Shown here one piece after another: positions 29,741-39,101 of a stretch of DNA of 64,000 bases. The stretch is from Arthrobacter silvisoli. GTDB taxonomy: Bacteria > Actinomycetota > Actinomycetes > Actinomycetales > Micrococcaceae. Position 1 is the first letter of the stretch. Each line of letters begins with the position of its first letter. The stretch is from contig NZ_QRCU01000016.1 in the NCBI RefSeq assembly GCF_003369445.1, forward strand, positions 57,591 to 121,590, written 5' to 3'. The notes below the pieces were generated by a model. It was not told where the DNA came from. It saw only the letters and a list, made by a program, of their open reading frames with translations, and did no database searches. The translations under genes were made by a program, and so were the position numbers.

Positions 29741-30061
29741 TCAGAGCTTGTCGATCCAGGTGTCTTCCTCGCGGTTGTCCCATGCTGAGCCAGAACGGGC
29801 TTCAGACTTGCGGCCCCACCCTTCGATTCGCGCCAGGACCTGACGCACTTCGCGCGAGTAAAGCTCCCGAATATTCGAGACCTTCCGAATCACGCAGCTC
29901 TGAATGACTTCTTGGCGTTCGGTCATCGCCACGATTCCCGCTGCGTCGAAGGCGCGGCGAATGGTCGCGATTTGCTCTGAGGAGATCAAACGATCCTCGA
30001 GGACGGGCGAAGCAGGTGGTACCTCGGGAAGGTCGAAGAGGCCTGGTTCATCGTGAGTCAA
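29741..30061 (-). CDS. Small conserved hypothetical protein after BREX
   Basis: The 106-residue soluble protein starts with a TTG codon (MTHDEPGLFDLPEVPP). Its core, residues 27-85, is helical and charged (SSEQIATIRRAFDAAGIVA, MTERQEVIQSCVIRKV), ending in a Trp/Arg-rich tail. I do not recognise the family. It converges with brxHI, with 77 bp between the stops, so it is not part of the BREX operon. The protein-like composition and the normal third-position GC support coding. A regulator or a small partner of a neighbouring defence gene is possible but unsupported. Confidence 0.55.
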   Translation of the reverse strand: MTHDEPGLFDLPEVPPASPVLEDRLISSEQIATIRRAFDAAGIVAMTERQEVIQSCVIRKVSNIRELYSREVRQVLARIEGWGRKSEARSGSAWDNREEDTWIDKL

Positions 30062-30468
30062 TTTGTGCGAACGATCCTTATTGTGCTGGGCGGGGAGTCA
30101 TTACTATATCCGGGCCGGCGGGCGGTGCCCATTTGCCCGAATCCTGGCGCTCGGCTCCTACCGATCAAGTACCCTTGCGGCCGGCCAAGGCCGTTCAGTA
30201 GACAGGCCTGCCTTTACACATTTGATACAGGTCACCCTGTGGAAGTCGGTAAACTGGCTGTCCATGGCCGTGCGATCCCTCTCGGTAGGGGTCAACCTGT
30301 CCGTGGTCCGGTATTCATGAATTCGTCCGATGCTGGCAAGCTGGGCGCCGAGACCCGTCCGCTTTGGCTTGAACGTGGCCTAGCGACGCCGAGATCGGCC
30401 AACATCGCGGCGACGCCGTGCAGAAGGAAAGATTTCATGATTGCAGAGATACGACCCATTATGGACAT
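30062..30468. other. Non-coding stretch between BREX and the TOPRIM gene
   Basis: This 407-bp stretch has lower coding character than its neighbours and only short overlapping reading frames. It should contain divergent promoters for the small - strand gene and the + strand TOPRIM gene. I could not pick out convincing -35/-10 pairs, repeats or an RNA structure. Confidence 0.5.
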
Positions 30469-31689
30469 ATGCCTTCTGCTTCTCATTTGGCCATAGCCAA
30501 TGGTTCCGCACTCTTCGTTCAGCTTGGTTACTACGAGGACATCGCAGCGTTGTTCCTTCCATCGGAGCTGACAGAAGACTTCGACGAGTACAACGGCGAA
30601 CGATACAGGTCCTTTTTCGGCTATGTTGCCACTGCGCAAATCATTAAGGACCGGCTTTCGGTCCGGGGAATCACTTCGGATGCGGCCACAGGGAAACTTG
30701 ACGAGGCGATAGCCAAAGCCACCCAGACCCAAGCGGCGGATGACCCAGATGTTGATGAGACCGAAGCTGATGTGCGGGATTCAGATTTCCAGGGCCAAAT
30801 AGGTGACCGGGTATCGGTGCTCTCATCCATGCGGACGTGGATTGAGTGGGATATCGAGTCAAATGACTTCTTGCCGGCGAAAATGTACGACGATCCGAGG
30901 GTCTTCGATCATCTCGACGTCAAACATCATTTCCGGCTGCTTCTCGACATCGTTCCGGGAGATTCTCGAGTGGCCCTCGATCTCACGAGCTTGAAGAATG
31001 ACACCTGCTGTATCAAGGATCTCCCGGACGAACCAGCCGAGGCCGCCGCCGCGCAGAAGCAGGAAGACATTTCTGGGGCCCTTCCGCTCATCGTGTTGAC
31101 GGAAGGTTCCAGCGACTCGTCTGCATTGGAACAAGCGATGAAAGTTACACATCCGCACTTGCAAGGCTTCGTTCGATTCATGGATTTTAGTCAAGGTTCG
31201 GAGGGCAGTGTTAGCGTCCTGGTCAAGACTTTGAAGACCATGGTCGGTGCTGGTATCCCGAACCGAATCGTAGCGATCGCCGATAACGACGCAGCTGCGC
31301 GAAGAGAGTTCTTGACCTTGAAAAGCTGGCCCGAAGCGAGCAACGTCAGGATAGTGCACTATCCAGATCTGGAATGGCTGCGTTCATACCCGACGTACGA
31401 CGTTGAGGGCAAGATCATCAATCTGGATATTAATGGACGGGCCGGATCACTGGAGATGTACTACGGAAGAGACATTCTCACTAAAGACGGCGCCTTGATT
31501 CCTGTCCGCTGGACGAGCTATGAGGAGAAGATAGGAACGTATCAAGGCGTGGTGGACTCGAAGAGTCAGCTCACGAAGAACTTCCAAGAAAAGGTCAGGC
31601 GCCGGTTGTCAGCGGGACAAGATGCGCCGGATGAAGATTGGACTGGAATGCGGGCCATCTTAGACGTCATCGTCCACGCGTTCGACTGA
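30469..31689 (+). CDS. HEPN/Toprim-associated domain protein with TOPRIM motifs
   Basis: The 406-residue protein has an N-terminal domain of the HEPN/Toprim-associated type (SHLAIANGSALFVQLGYYED, then DFDEYNGERYRSFFGYV). A TOPRIM-like domain follows at about residues 205-300: the acidic Glu in PLIVLTEGSSDSSALEQAM near 211 and the DxD-type IVAIADNDAAARRE near 272. TOPRIM domains of this sort coordinate metal ions for nucleic-acid cleavage in OLD-like and topoisomerase-like enzymes. The ATG at 30469 was preferred over an upstream GTG at 30418 because family-like sequence starts there. It is a single gene, with no ATPase partner adjacent. A defence role is inferred from the family and from its place in a defence cluster. 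Confidence 0.75.
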   Translation: MPSASHLAIANGSALFVQLGYYEDIAALFLPSELTEDFDEYNGERYRSFFGYVATAQIIKDRLSVRGITSDAATGKLDEAIAKATQTQAADDPDVDETEADVRDSDFQGQIGDRVSVLSSMRTWIEWDIESNDFLPAKMYDDPRVFDHLDVKHHFRLLLDIVPGDSRVALDLTSLKNDTCCIKDLPDEPAEAAAAQKQEDISGALPLIVLTEGSSDSSALEQAMKVTHPHLQGFVRFMDFSQGSEGSVSVLVKTLKTMVGAGIPNRIVAIADNDAAARREFLTLKSWPEASNVRIVHYPDLEWLRSYPTYDVEGKIINLDINGRAGSLEMYYGRDILTKDGALIPVRWTSYEEKIGTYQGVVDSKSQLTKNFQEKVRRRLSAGQDAPDEDWTGMRAILDVIVHAFD

Positions 31690-31728
31690 ATTCCTCGAAG
31701 CGGTAACCCAATCGCTGGGCTCGCTGGG

Positions 31729-32262
31729 TCAGGAGGGGCGCTTGGCGGCCAACGGCGCCCAGCCCAAATAGCTCGCCGCCTGGATGTAATAGATGGTTGG
31801 CCATGGCGCTCCAGGCCTGACTTGCGCGGGGTCTGGTGAGATCAGCAGGACGGCGCCGGGCCAGATGGGCTCGTTGAGTGCTTCGAGCCAGGCGCTCTGG
31901 ATGTGATCGAAGTGCTCCCACTTGATGGTGATCCAGGAGCCTGTGGGCTCCAAGGCATCGACACTGAGGACAGTGACTGCCGTCGTCGTCCCACGAGTTC
32001 GCTTCAGGTCATCGAACTCCTGCCACTTTTTGTCTGCGGCTGCCGTCCAGATACGAAGCCGGCGGGCTCGAACGAACCAGATCGCGCCGACTTTGGCGGC
32101 AAGGAGGAAGGCCGCTGAGGCCGCCAGCATCAGGATTAGTGTGGCTGGCCCGTTGGCTGCCATGGATCCGACAACGTAGATAACGCAGATGGTGACTGCC
32201 GCGCTGCTCAGGATCAACGCTGGCGTCGCTAGCTTTGGCTTCAGGACTGGGTTCGTAGTCAT
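31729..32262 (-). CDS. Two-helix membrane protein downstream of the relaxase
   Basis: The 177-residue protein has two membrane segments (about residues 14-35 and 39-64) and a C-terminal soluble domain of about 110 residues with several Trp (KWQEFDDLKRTR, WITIKWEHFDHIQSAW). The family is not recognised. It lies 21 bp downstream of the relaxase gene on the same strand and is probably co-transcribed with it. Similar small membrane proteins accompany MobF genes on actinobacterial plasmids, so an accessory role in transfer or exclusion is a reasonable guess. Confidence 0.65.
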   Translation of the reverse strand: MTTNPVLKPKLATPALILSSAAVTICVIYVVGSMAANGPATLILMLAASAAFLLAAKVGAIWFVRARRLRIWTAAADKKWQEFDDLKRTRGTTTAVTVLSVDALEPTGSWITIKWEHFDHIQSAWLEALNEPIWPGAVLLISPDPAQVRPGAPWPTIYYIQAASYLGWAPLAAKRPS

Positions 32263-32283
32263 GGGTTGCCTTCTCGCCCCAGT

Positions 32284-35200
32284 TTAGAGTTGCCAGCCGA
32301 CATTGATAAGGCGGGCTTCCGAGATATGGAGCTCCAATGCCTGCGATGGGGTGGCGGCTGTGAGACTTATCCGCTGAATGAGGCGTTCGACAACGGTCCG
32401 TTGTTCCTGCTGGTCCCATTCATAAGCGGCAGGGACTGGTCCAAACGGAAGGGTTGAATCATTGATACCCCATCTGTCCCTGTAGATGGCAACGCGGCGG
32501 ATGATGTCCATCGCCTCTGTGGGAACAACATTGGGACCCATTGCCTCAAGAAGATTTCGCTTCCATGGGGTGTCCTGCAATGTCGCTGCTCGGGTCATGT
32601 TCTCCCTCCTGCGCTGCATTCGTACCCGCACTTGGGTGACCATCTCGGCGAGGTCGGGGCGAGAAGTCGGTATTTGCTCAGTCAAGGGATCGACTTCGGT
32701 GGACGGCATCCCAGACAGGAACTGCCGGAGCCGTGAATGGGCGATCGCTGCCAGATCGCGTGCGCCAGCTTTCGTTTCCAGCGCGCCGAGTACGAGCCGT
32801 TGCGCGCTCGGACGGCTGACGACAACGGCGCGGCGCCAAGCTGCGACGACTGCGCCCCATGAGGGTGATTGCTGAAGCTCGAAGGCACGTTCGGGTGCGT
32901 GGGTATCGAGGAACTGTGCCAAGTCTTGGGACGCTGCGATTTGTGCGAGGTAGTCATACTCGGCAGAGAGCCGTTCCAAACTGTCCGCCTTGAACTGCTC
33001 TGTTTCGCGGGCTTCGTGGGCGGTCCGCTCGGCACCTTCAGCGGCAAGGACCTCGCCCAGGATCTGTCGCCAAGACGCACGCAAAGCGGGATCCAACGGT
33101 TCATCGTCCAATGGGTCGTTCTCGCTGACGTAGGCACGGTTGGCTGCTCGTCCCCGGGTCATGCTCACGTACAGCAACTCGCGGGTAAGCCGGCCTCGAG
33201 TCACGACGGTGTGCCCGGTGTCCACAGTGATGCCCTGGGAACGGTGCGCCGTCGTCGCATAACCCAGCTCAACCGCGGAGCCAACATAGTCGCGATGCAG
33301 CGTGACCGTCGCGCCGGTATCCCGGCGAACCGCGGTCAGCGAGCCGTCGCGCCTTCCGACACGGACGACGTCGAGCAGTGTTCCGTTACGGATGAAGTCA
33401 CCGATGCTGTCCTTGATGTGGCGGTCATTGCGGCGCGTGATTACTGTGTCTCCGGCGCCGGCGTTCAACCCGTCGCTGAGCGGCACGGTCTGTTCCGCAT
33501 TCACTTCGCCTTGGATTGCACGGTCAGCCTGGGCGCGTTCGTTGAGCATGCCGACGGTCTCGTTGTCGGCCGCGATCAGGATGGACGACTTGCCTGCGCT
33601 GATGTCGGCCTGCCAGCTGGAATAGGCACGGTCCACCATATCCAGATAGGAGCCGTGCTCTATCCGGTGATGGCCTTCGTAGTCGGCGATTGCCTCGAAA
33701 TTACCCGCCCGGAGCTTCAGGGACGCTGCCTGTTCCCATGCGTGCTCGAATCGCCAGATGGTGCTCAACCGCACGGTCTTGCCTTGCCGATCCAGCCAGC
33801 CGAGGATGCCGCCGGCGTCGATTGCGTCCAGCTGCGCCGGATCTCCCACAAAGAGGATCTTGGCGCCCGCTTCCTGTGCCTGCCGCACGAGGGCAGACAA
33901 ATGGAGCGTGGAGACCATGGAGGCTTCGTCGACGACGACCATCTGGTTCGCGTGGAACCGCCACTTGTTCTGTTCGGCGGCTAGGCGAGTGGCTTCCTGG
34001 GCAAGTCTTGTTGAGCGAGAGTCCGTATCTGCCACACGCTCGCCGAGACGCCGCTCCGTGTCGAAGAACCGTGCGGCCCGGTTGCCGGCACCCTGGCCAA
34101 CTGACTCGTACAGCCACTTGGCGACATTCTCGGTTGACATGGCAAGCTCGCGGCCCAAAACCTCGGCGCTCGCGGCTGCCGGCGCCAGGCCGACTACAGT
34201 TCCCGCCCCGAATTCTGCTTCCCAGGCTGCCTTGACCGCCCCGAGTGTGGTGGTCTTGCCCGTTCCGGCGGGGCCGACGACGGCGTCGAGCCGGTTGCCG
34301 CTCAGCAGAACTTCGGCGGCCGCGGCGCGTTGGTCGCTGTGCAACTCAAGGCGACCCCGGTGCTTGTAAGTGGCGAGTGACTCCATGGCGACGGCCGCGC
34401 TCACTGCAGGGCCGCCGTCGTCATTCCTTGCTGCCATGACGATGTCCTCATTGGCGAGGGTCGCCGCGTCCGTGTAGAGGCGGGCGCCGTGGAAGTCAAA
34501 GACGCTGCGGTCCGCGAAGGCGAGGTCGGGCTGTACGCCGGCGGGGACGGTGTAGCGGTAGTCGTTGAGGGCGACGGACTGGCTTTCGGCGGCGGTGGCC
34601 ACGGCGTCGATCATGGTGGCGCGGTCCTGCGGGGTGTTGCAGCGGATGTCGGCGCAGACGCGTTCGGCTTCGGCGAGGAGGTTCCACCGGTTCCAGGTGG
34701 CGCGTTTGGCGGCAACGCGCTCGCGGGTCAGTGAGCCGACGGCCTCGACCCAGTCTGCGGTGAAGTCTCCGGTACGGAATGGGGCGGAGTGCGAACGCCG
34801 GATGGTGTTGGCGAGCACGAGGCTTGGTTCGAAGCCCTTGGCTGCTGCGCGGGTCCGCCACTGGGCGGAGAACTCGTGCAGAGGGGTGACCGCATCCGCT
34901 TTGGGGGTGCGCGTGGAGAGGGTGGCCTGCTGCCGGAGCTTGAGCGTGGTGGTTGCCGTTGGGGGAGTGCCGTGGGTTGTGGTCCATTCGGCGACGAGGC
35001 GGTCGGTTTCCAAATCGATGAGGCGGGAACGGTTGGAGAATTCGCGGATCAGGGCGTCGTCGACGCCGGTGAGTTGTTGGCTGGGGTTGTGTGTGTTCGC
35101 GGCTGGTGCACGGGTGTCTGTGTCCGTGCCGATGTTGCGCTGGAGGGCGTCGAAGAGCAGGCCGTTGTAGTGCTCGCTGGCGGCGACCGCGGCCTTGTAG

Positions 35201-35844
35201 AGCGTGCGCGAGTCCAGGGTGACCCAAGCGCCGTCGGTGATGCGTTGGACACGGTTGGCGATGACCATGTGCGTATGGAGTTGCGGGTCCCCGGCGCGCG
35301 ACTCCCAATGGTCGAAGGCGGCGGCGATGGCGCCGCGGGTGCCGAGGTGGGCCACGCCGTTGCGGCCTGCCCGCGTGTGGATGACGTTCCCTTCTAGCCA
35401 ATGCAGGGTTGCGTTGACGGCCTCGTGGTGGGTCTGGAGGATTTGGGTCTGAATGCTTCTGGGGCTGAGGGCCCAAAGGACAGAGACTGATTTGGGGACG
35501 CTGAAAGTCAGGTCGAAGCCGACGACGGCGTGGCGTGTTTCTGCCTGGCCCTGGCTGTTTTGGACGAGCGTGGGTTGGCCGTGCGGCCGACCCAGAGGAG
35601 TACCGGTATCCGGATGGACCGCGTGGTCGAAGATGGATTGGGCATCTGATTCGGTGACTGCGTCTCCGGTGGCGCGGTTGATACCTGGCAGGCCGGAGCC
35701 GAGCCAGCGACCCTGCGGTGTGCCGGCCTTCATGTAGTACGTGGTGGCGTCCGCTGGAGTGACAGTGAGGTCATCCATCATGGTGGTCTTGAACAAGTAC
35801 TTGAGGCCCGACTGTGCGGAGAGCCGGGCGATGGACATGGTCAT
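32284..35844 (-). CDS. MobF-family conjugative relaxase-helicase
   Basis: The 1186-residue protein nicks the transfer origin and unwinds the strand to be moved. The N-terminal TrwC-type relaxase domain has a tyrosine pair at residues 36-37 (ATTYYMKAG), a DLTFSVPKSVSVLWAL motif and the histidine triad region DPQLHTHMVIANRVQ near residue 190. A superfamily 1 helicase follows: Walker A VGPAGTGKTTTLGAV near 523, Walker B VVDEASMV, and the C-terminal RecD-like motifs YATTAHRSQGITVDTGH and LLYVSMTRGR. The ATG at 35844 has AGAGG upstream and overlaps the zinc-finger gene before it in an ATGA junction. Length and domain order are normal for actinobacterial MobF enzymes. It is the partner of the coupling protein at 6.6-8.4 kb. 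Confidence 0.92.
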   Translation of the reverse strand: MTMSIARLSAQSGLKYLFKTTMMDDLTVTPADATTYYMKAGTPQGRWLGSGLPGINRATGDAVTESDAQSIFDHAVHPDTGTPLGRPHGQPTLVQNSQGQAETRHAVVGFDLTFSVPKSVSVLWALSPRSIQTQILQTHHEAVNATLHWLEGNVIHTRAGRNGVAHLGTRGAIAAAFDHWESRAGDPQLHTHMVIANRVQRITDGAWVTLDSRTLYKAAVAASEHYNGLLFDALQRNIGTDTDTRAPAANTHNPSQQLTGVDDALIREFSNRSRLIDLETDRLVAEWTTTHGTPPTATTTLKLRQQATLSTRTPKADAVTPLHEFSAQWRTRAAAKGFEPSLVLANTIRRSHSAPFRTGDFTADWVEAVGSLTRERVAAKRATWNRWNLLAEAERVCADIRCNTPQDRATMIDAVATAAESQSVALNDYRYTVPAGVQPDLAFADRSVFDFHGARLYTDAATLANEDIVMAARNDDGGPAVSAAVAMESLATYKHRGRLELHSDQRAAAAEVLLSGNRLDAVVGPAGTGKTTTLGAVKAAWEAEFGAGTVVGLAPAAASAEVLGRELAMSTENVAKWLYESVGQGAGNRAARFFDTERRLGERVADTDSRSTRLAQEATRLAAEQNKWRFHANQMVVVDEASMVSTLHLSALVRQAQEAGAKILFVGDPAQLDAIDAGGILGWLDRQGKTVRLSTIWRFEHAWEQAASLKLRAGNFEAIADYEGHHRIEHGSYLDMVDRAYSSWQADISAGKSSILIAADNETVGMLNERAQADRAIQGEVNAEQTVPLSDGLNAGAGDTVITRRNDRHIKDSIGDFIRNGTLLDVVRVGRRDGSLTAVRRDTGATVTLHRDYVGSAVELGYATTAHRSQGITVDTGHTVVTRGRLTRELLYVSMTRGRAANRAYVSENDPLDDEPLDPALRASWRQILGEVLAAEGAERTAHEARETEQFKADSLERLSAEYDYLAQIAASQDLAQFLDTHAPERAFELQQSPSWGAVVAAWRRAVVVSRPSAQRLVLGALETKAGARDLAAIAHSRLRQFLSGMPSTEVDPLTEQIPTSRPDLAEMVTQVRVRMQRRRENMTRAATLQDTPWKRNLLEAMGPNVVPTEAMDIIRRVAIYRDRWGINDSTLPFGPVPAAYEWDQQEQRTVVERLIQRISLTAATPSQALELHISEARLINVGWQL

Positions 35845-36350
35845 CGTCTTGCCTCTGTCTGGCGGGCGGCGGTGGTCCAACCGCGACGGCGGAACAGATC
35901 TTTGGTCGCGTTGTCGAGTTCGACGCCGGTTGTCTGGCCGAGCGCCAGGAGCCTGCCGGCGAGATGGATCAGGTCGTGGGCGTCGGTTTCCTGGTTGACG
36001 CGGAGGCGGACGAGTTCACCACGAAGGTCACTGATGGTTGCTCGTTGCTCCGAGATCTCGGCCTCGAGGTGGTCGAGGTTTTCGGATTGAGTGCGAAGCT
36101 TCGTTTGGAGTGAATCCAGTTTGCGGCTCTCCACCTGAACGGCAGCAAAGCGGGCAACGGTGCTGTCGTGTGTCTTCAGAGCCGGTGCCTCGGCCGCGGC
36201 TGCTTTGGGGATCGCTGTACCAGGGCTCGAAGCCCGGTGCCGCCGTTGGCGATCCCGCTGCCTGTTGCCGCAACGAACAGAACAGAAGCGCTGCGACTTG
36301 CGCGATGGCTTGAAAGCCTTGCGACATTCCTGGCAAATCTTCCCGCTCAC
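35841..36350 (-). CDS. Zinc-finger/coiled-coil protein coupled to the relaxase
   Basis: The 169-residue protein starts with a four-cysteine zinc finger (ICQECRKAFKP, then RFCSVRCGNRQRDR), a fold seen in small DNA-binding proteins of actinobacterial mobile elements. Residues about 65-125 form a coiled coil (LDSLQTKLRTQSENLDHLEA). The stop overlaps the relaxase ATG by 4 bp. By analogy with other MobF systems, where a small DNA-binding protein acts at oriT, this is a candidate relaxosome accessory factor. It may bind the transfer origin, which could lie in the 300 bp upstream of it. Function is inferred from structure and linkage only. Confidence 0.7.
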   Translation of the reverse strand: MSGKICQECRKAFKPSRKSQRFCSVRCGNRQRDRQRRHRASSPGTAIPKAAAAEAPALKTHDSTVARFAAVQVESRKLDSLQTKLRTQSENLDHLEAEISEQRATISDLRGELVRLRVNQETDAHDLIHLAGRLLALGQTTGVELDNATKDLFRRRGWTTAARQTEARR

Positions 36351-36646
36351 GTCCGTTCATCAACTTGGACTCGACCGACGGCATGACTGGCCGTGAGCCG
36401 ACACTCACGGCGACGGCCTTGGATGCCAGAGGTGTGTGAGGATTGACGATCGCCCTAACCTGATCGGCGGCACTGTCACCGTGGCATCGTAGGGGCTGCA
36501 CCTTCGGGCAGCGCAGGATGAGCGCTTGGAGACTTACGGCGAGGAGAGGACACCTGACAGCGAAAATCAGCCCTGGAACGTGGTCAGCCTGCGTTGCAGC
36601 CCAAGGCATTACTTGCAGCGACGCTCCGGCACGAGACGTCTCCTCG

Positions 36647-38590
36647 TCAAAGCCAACTTGCAGGGATGAGCTTGTCTCGCCGCCAATTGTGTACAACGGA
36701 ATTGGCAAACCACTCTTCGGAAAGGTCAGCATGGTCGCTCACTATGATCTGAAAATTGGGAGAGAGCTCATCGACGACGTCCTTCATCAGTCGGAACATG
36801 CCCAAAACAGCAGTCCGATCGGAAGGCCGACCTGACTGCTTCTCTTCTTCCGACTCGTAGTAGGCCTGTGTCGGCTGGTCGAGCATGAGAAACCGTGGCA
36901 CTGGCCTGTGTTGTCGTGTAAAGAACCTGTGGAGAGCCAGATGAGTAACGAGGTGGTAGCCAATTGAATTAGCTGCGCTACCGATGCCGTGAAGGGGTAT
37001 TCGGCCGGTTTCAGTATCTACGACCACCGTCAGCTTTGCCAGATCGAGCCGGACTCCGTTCTCGGCATGTTCAAGCTCGAGCCGCTTCGCAAACGCTGTC
37101 ATGTCCCGGCTCAAGGCGACCAACTTCGAAGTAAGCTCCTCCCGGGCCTCATCGTCATCCAGCTCTTGTTCAAGAGCGATCACACGCGCCGTTGCTCCTT
37201 CGGCCTGGCTCTTAAGAAGTCCGAGGTGGTTGTCGTCAGTGTATGAATGCCGACCTAGGATGGCATCAATGCGACCACGAATAAATTCTCGGTTCTCAGC
37301 GTCGCTAACTGCCATAGCATCATTAGCTCTAAGACTTATCGTCTCTAGCGCCCTATCGACGGCTTGGAGCTGCGCGCGGGACTCGGAAATGGCGTCCTCC
37401 AAACGGGTGAGGGCAGCCCTACGGTTCGGTTCGGCAGCAGCGAGGGCCACGAGTTCTTGTCTTAGCTCCCGTAGGCGATCCTCCAATTGGTTCGACGCGG
37501 GATCAGGAATGCTAAGTTCCTGGTTGCACACCGGGCAGTATCCTGCTTGATCGTCAGAACCATGGATCTCTTCCCTGTTTCGCAAGAGATCCAAACTGGT
37601 CATTCGTCCCGTTTGCAACGCTACGGATTGCTGATAGCTGCCTTCCCCGTCTCGGAAGTCAAGAAGGAGTTCACGCTCTGCCAGGAGCTGTTTCAACTGA
37701 CGGCGCAGCTCAGTTCTTTGCCCTTCAATTTCCCGGCGCGCATCCTGGGCCTGCAGGTCAGAGGCGCGGTCCAATTCTTTTGGACTTGAGAACCGAATGC
37801 TGCTGAGAACAGCGACTGCGGTCCGTATGTCTGGAGAAGTTGGCCTGTCGGTCATTCCCGCGGTGTGAGCTTCCGTGAGGAGTGCCTGAAGCGTGATATC
37901 CGTTGTTTGCGCATTTGACTCTGCGTCGGCCAATGTCAGCTCGGCTCGACGCAGGTCGCGGCGGGCATCGCGTAGCTGGGCTCGCTTAGTGGCTTGGTCT
38001 TCTTGCACCGCCCCCAGAAAAAAGGGCACGGAGTCCTTCAAAGTTTGATCAATTCCCCGCTCAGCCTGTCGATGGAAAAGCAGGCTCTTGTTGGCTATTT
38101 CATCTTGTCCCTGAAAGCAGAAGAGGGCAGCACTGCCAAGACCGATGGAATAAGCCGGGCGCGATGAATACAGGGATGGTTCGAAGCGAACTTCGGGAAG
38201 CCCAATTCGAAGACCCACTTGAGAGCGAAGGGCGTCGGAGTCTGTGTTGACCTCGAGATCACGAAGTTGAAAACCATCGAGGTCGTCCCCGCCAAACTCA
38301 AGCATGGCTCGAGAATTCGACGAGGCGGACGCTCTCATTGCAGGGCGTGCAAGGAATGCTCGTGATCCGGGAGCTAGCTGCCAAAGCGTGCCAAACCATG
38401 CAACCGTTTCTGAAATCGGGCCCGCAGGAACTCTTGCGCCATCACGCCCCAAACAGTAATCGACAATGGTCAAGAGAGCGCTCTTGCCCGTGCGCGATTC
38501 GCCGGTCACGATGTTCAGAGCCCCAGGGTTGAACCTTACAGATCGCTCACGGCCGTCGTGGTGGTAGAGGGTGATGTTTAGTAGCTGCAC
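36647..38590 (-). CDS. ABC-3C system ATPase (DUF3732, SMC/Rad50-like)
   Basis: This 647-residue ATPase belongs to the DUF3732 branch of SMC/RecN-like ABC proteins that form ABC-three-component conflict systems. Walker A is VTGESRTGKSALLTIVDYC (residues about 28-46). Two long coiled-coil arms (about 190-320 and 360-500) flank a zinc-hook-like CPVCNQELS near residue 350, as in Rad50. The Walker B region RFLMLDQPTQAYY is near 570, followed by IIVSDHADL. It starts with GTG, 4 bp after the middle-component gene. The three genes on this strand are tightly packed and form one operon. The ATPase is thought to sense or bind nucleoprotein structures and license the effector. Confidence 0.85.
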   Translation of the reverse strand: MQLLNITLYHHDGRERSVRFNPGALNIVTGESRTGKSALLTIVDYCLGRDGARVPAGPISETVAWFGTLWQLAPGSRAFLARPAMRASASSNSRAMLEFGGDDLDGFQLRDLEVNTDSDALRSQVGLRIGLPEVRFEPSLYSSRPAYSIGLGSAALFCFQGQDEIANKSLLFHRQAERGIDQTLKDSVPFFLGAVQEDQATKRAQLRDARRDLRRAELTLADAESNAQTTDITLQALLTEAHTAGMTDRPTSPDIRTAVAVLSSIRFSSPKELDRASDLQAQDARREIEGQRTELRRQLKQLLAERELLLDFRDGEGSYQQSVALQTGRMTSLDLLRNREEIHGSDDQAGYCPVCNQELSIPDPASNQLEDRLRELRQELVALAAAEPNRRAALTRLEDAISESRAQLQAVDRALETISLRANDAMAVSDAENREFIRGRIDAILGRHSYTDDNHLGLLKSQAEGATARVIALEQELDDDEAREELTSKLVALSRDMTAFAKRLELEHAENGVRLDLAKLTVVVDTETGRIPLHGIGSAANSIGYHLVTHLALHRFFTRQHRPVPRFLMLDQPTQAYYESEEEKQSGRPSDRTAVLGMFRLMKDVVDELSPNFQIIVSDHADLSEEWFANSVVHNWRRDKLIPASWL

Positions 38591-38594
38591 AGTC

Positions 38595-39101
38595 TTATGG
38601 TGTCACGCCGAAATAGCCAAACACCGTAGACGACCTCTCAATTTTGGTCAGCCACCTGCCCAGAAACGCTGCCGCCCGAATAACTTCCCTCACATCACCC
38701 GTGTTCCCGGGGCGCGTTGTCCTGGACAGTGACCCGCGTAGGAAGCCGGATTGATCGACCTGAATGACGCCTGTTCTAATCGCGAATCGAAGTCCTTCTC
38801 TGACATGGGGAACCATGGCTTTTGCACGCTCCGGAAAGCCGGCATGGATGGTTGGATTACTTGCGATCCAATTAGGCAGGTGTGAAGCGGTTGTTCGAGG
38901 TAGGACTGCGCGAGTGTCGCGATGCAATACGAGAGGCGCGATGATGAAAACCAGCTCCCAGGGCATGTTTTTGTCGGCTCGCCGGCCGTATTCTTCGGCG
39001 GAGGCGGCAAATATGGTGGCGAGTAGCGCGGGATTGAGCATTGCCGCCACAGCGGGGGACCTAGAATCCCACTCGCGTAGTTTGTGGTAGTCACTAACCA
39101 T
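38595..39101 (-). CDS. ABC-3C system middle component
   Basis: The 168-residue protein fits the middle-component family of ABC-three-component systems: a tail-to-tail small helical protein with the N-terminal signature SPAVAAMLNPALLATIFAA, a PWELVFIIAPLVLH segment and a C-terminal helix (VIRAAAFLGRWLTK). No catalytic residues are visible. Its ATG overlaps the end of the effector gene by 8 bp, and the ATPase starts 4 bp after its stop. It is presumed to bridge the ATPase and the effector-bearing subunit. Identification depends on the combination of sequence character and gene order. Confidence 0.8.
   Translation of the reverse strand: MVSDYHKLREWDSRSPAVAAMLNPALLATIFAASAEEYGRRADKNMPWELVFIIAPLVLHRDTRAVLPRTTASHLPNWIASNPTIHAGFPERAKAMVPHVREGLRFAIRTGVIQVDQSGFLRGSLSRTTRPGNTGDVREVIRAAAFLGRWLTKIERSSTVFGYFGVTP

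Noticed and set aside
34496..35476. A 326-residue frame on the - strand
   Set aside because: It overlaps the relaxase in another frame and is extremely rich in Arg, Pro and His, a usual artefact of high-GC DNA.
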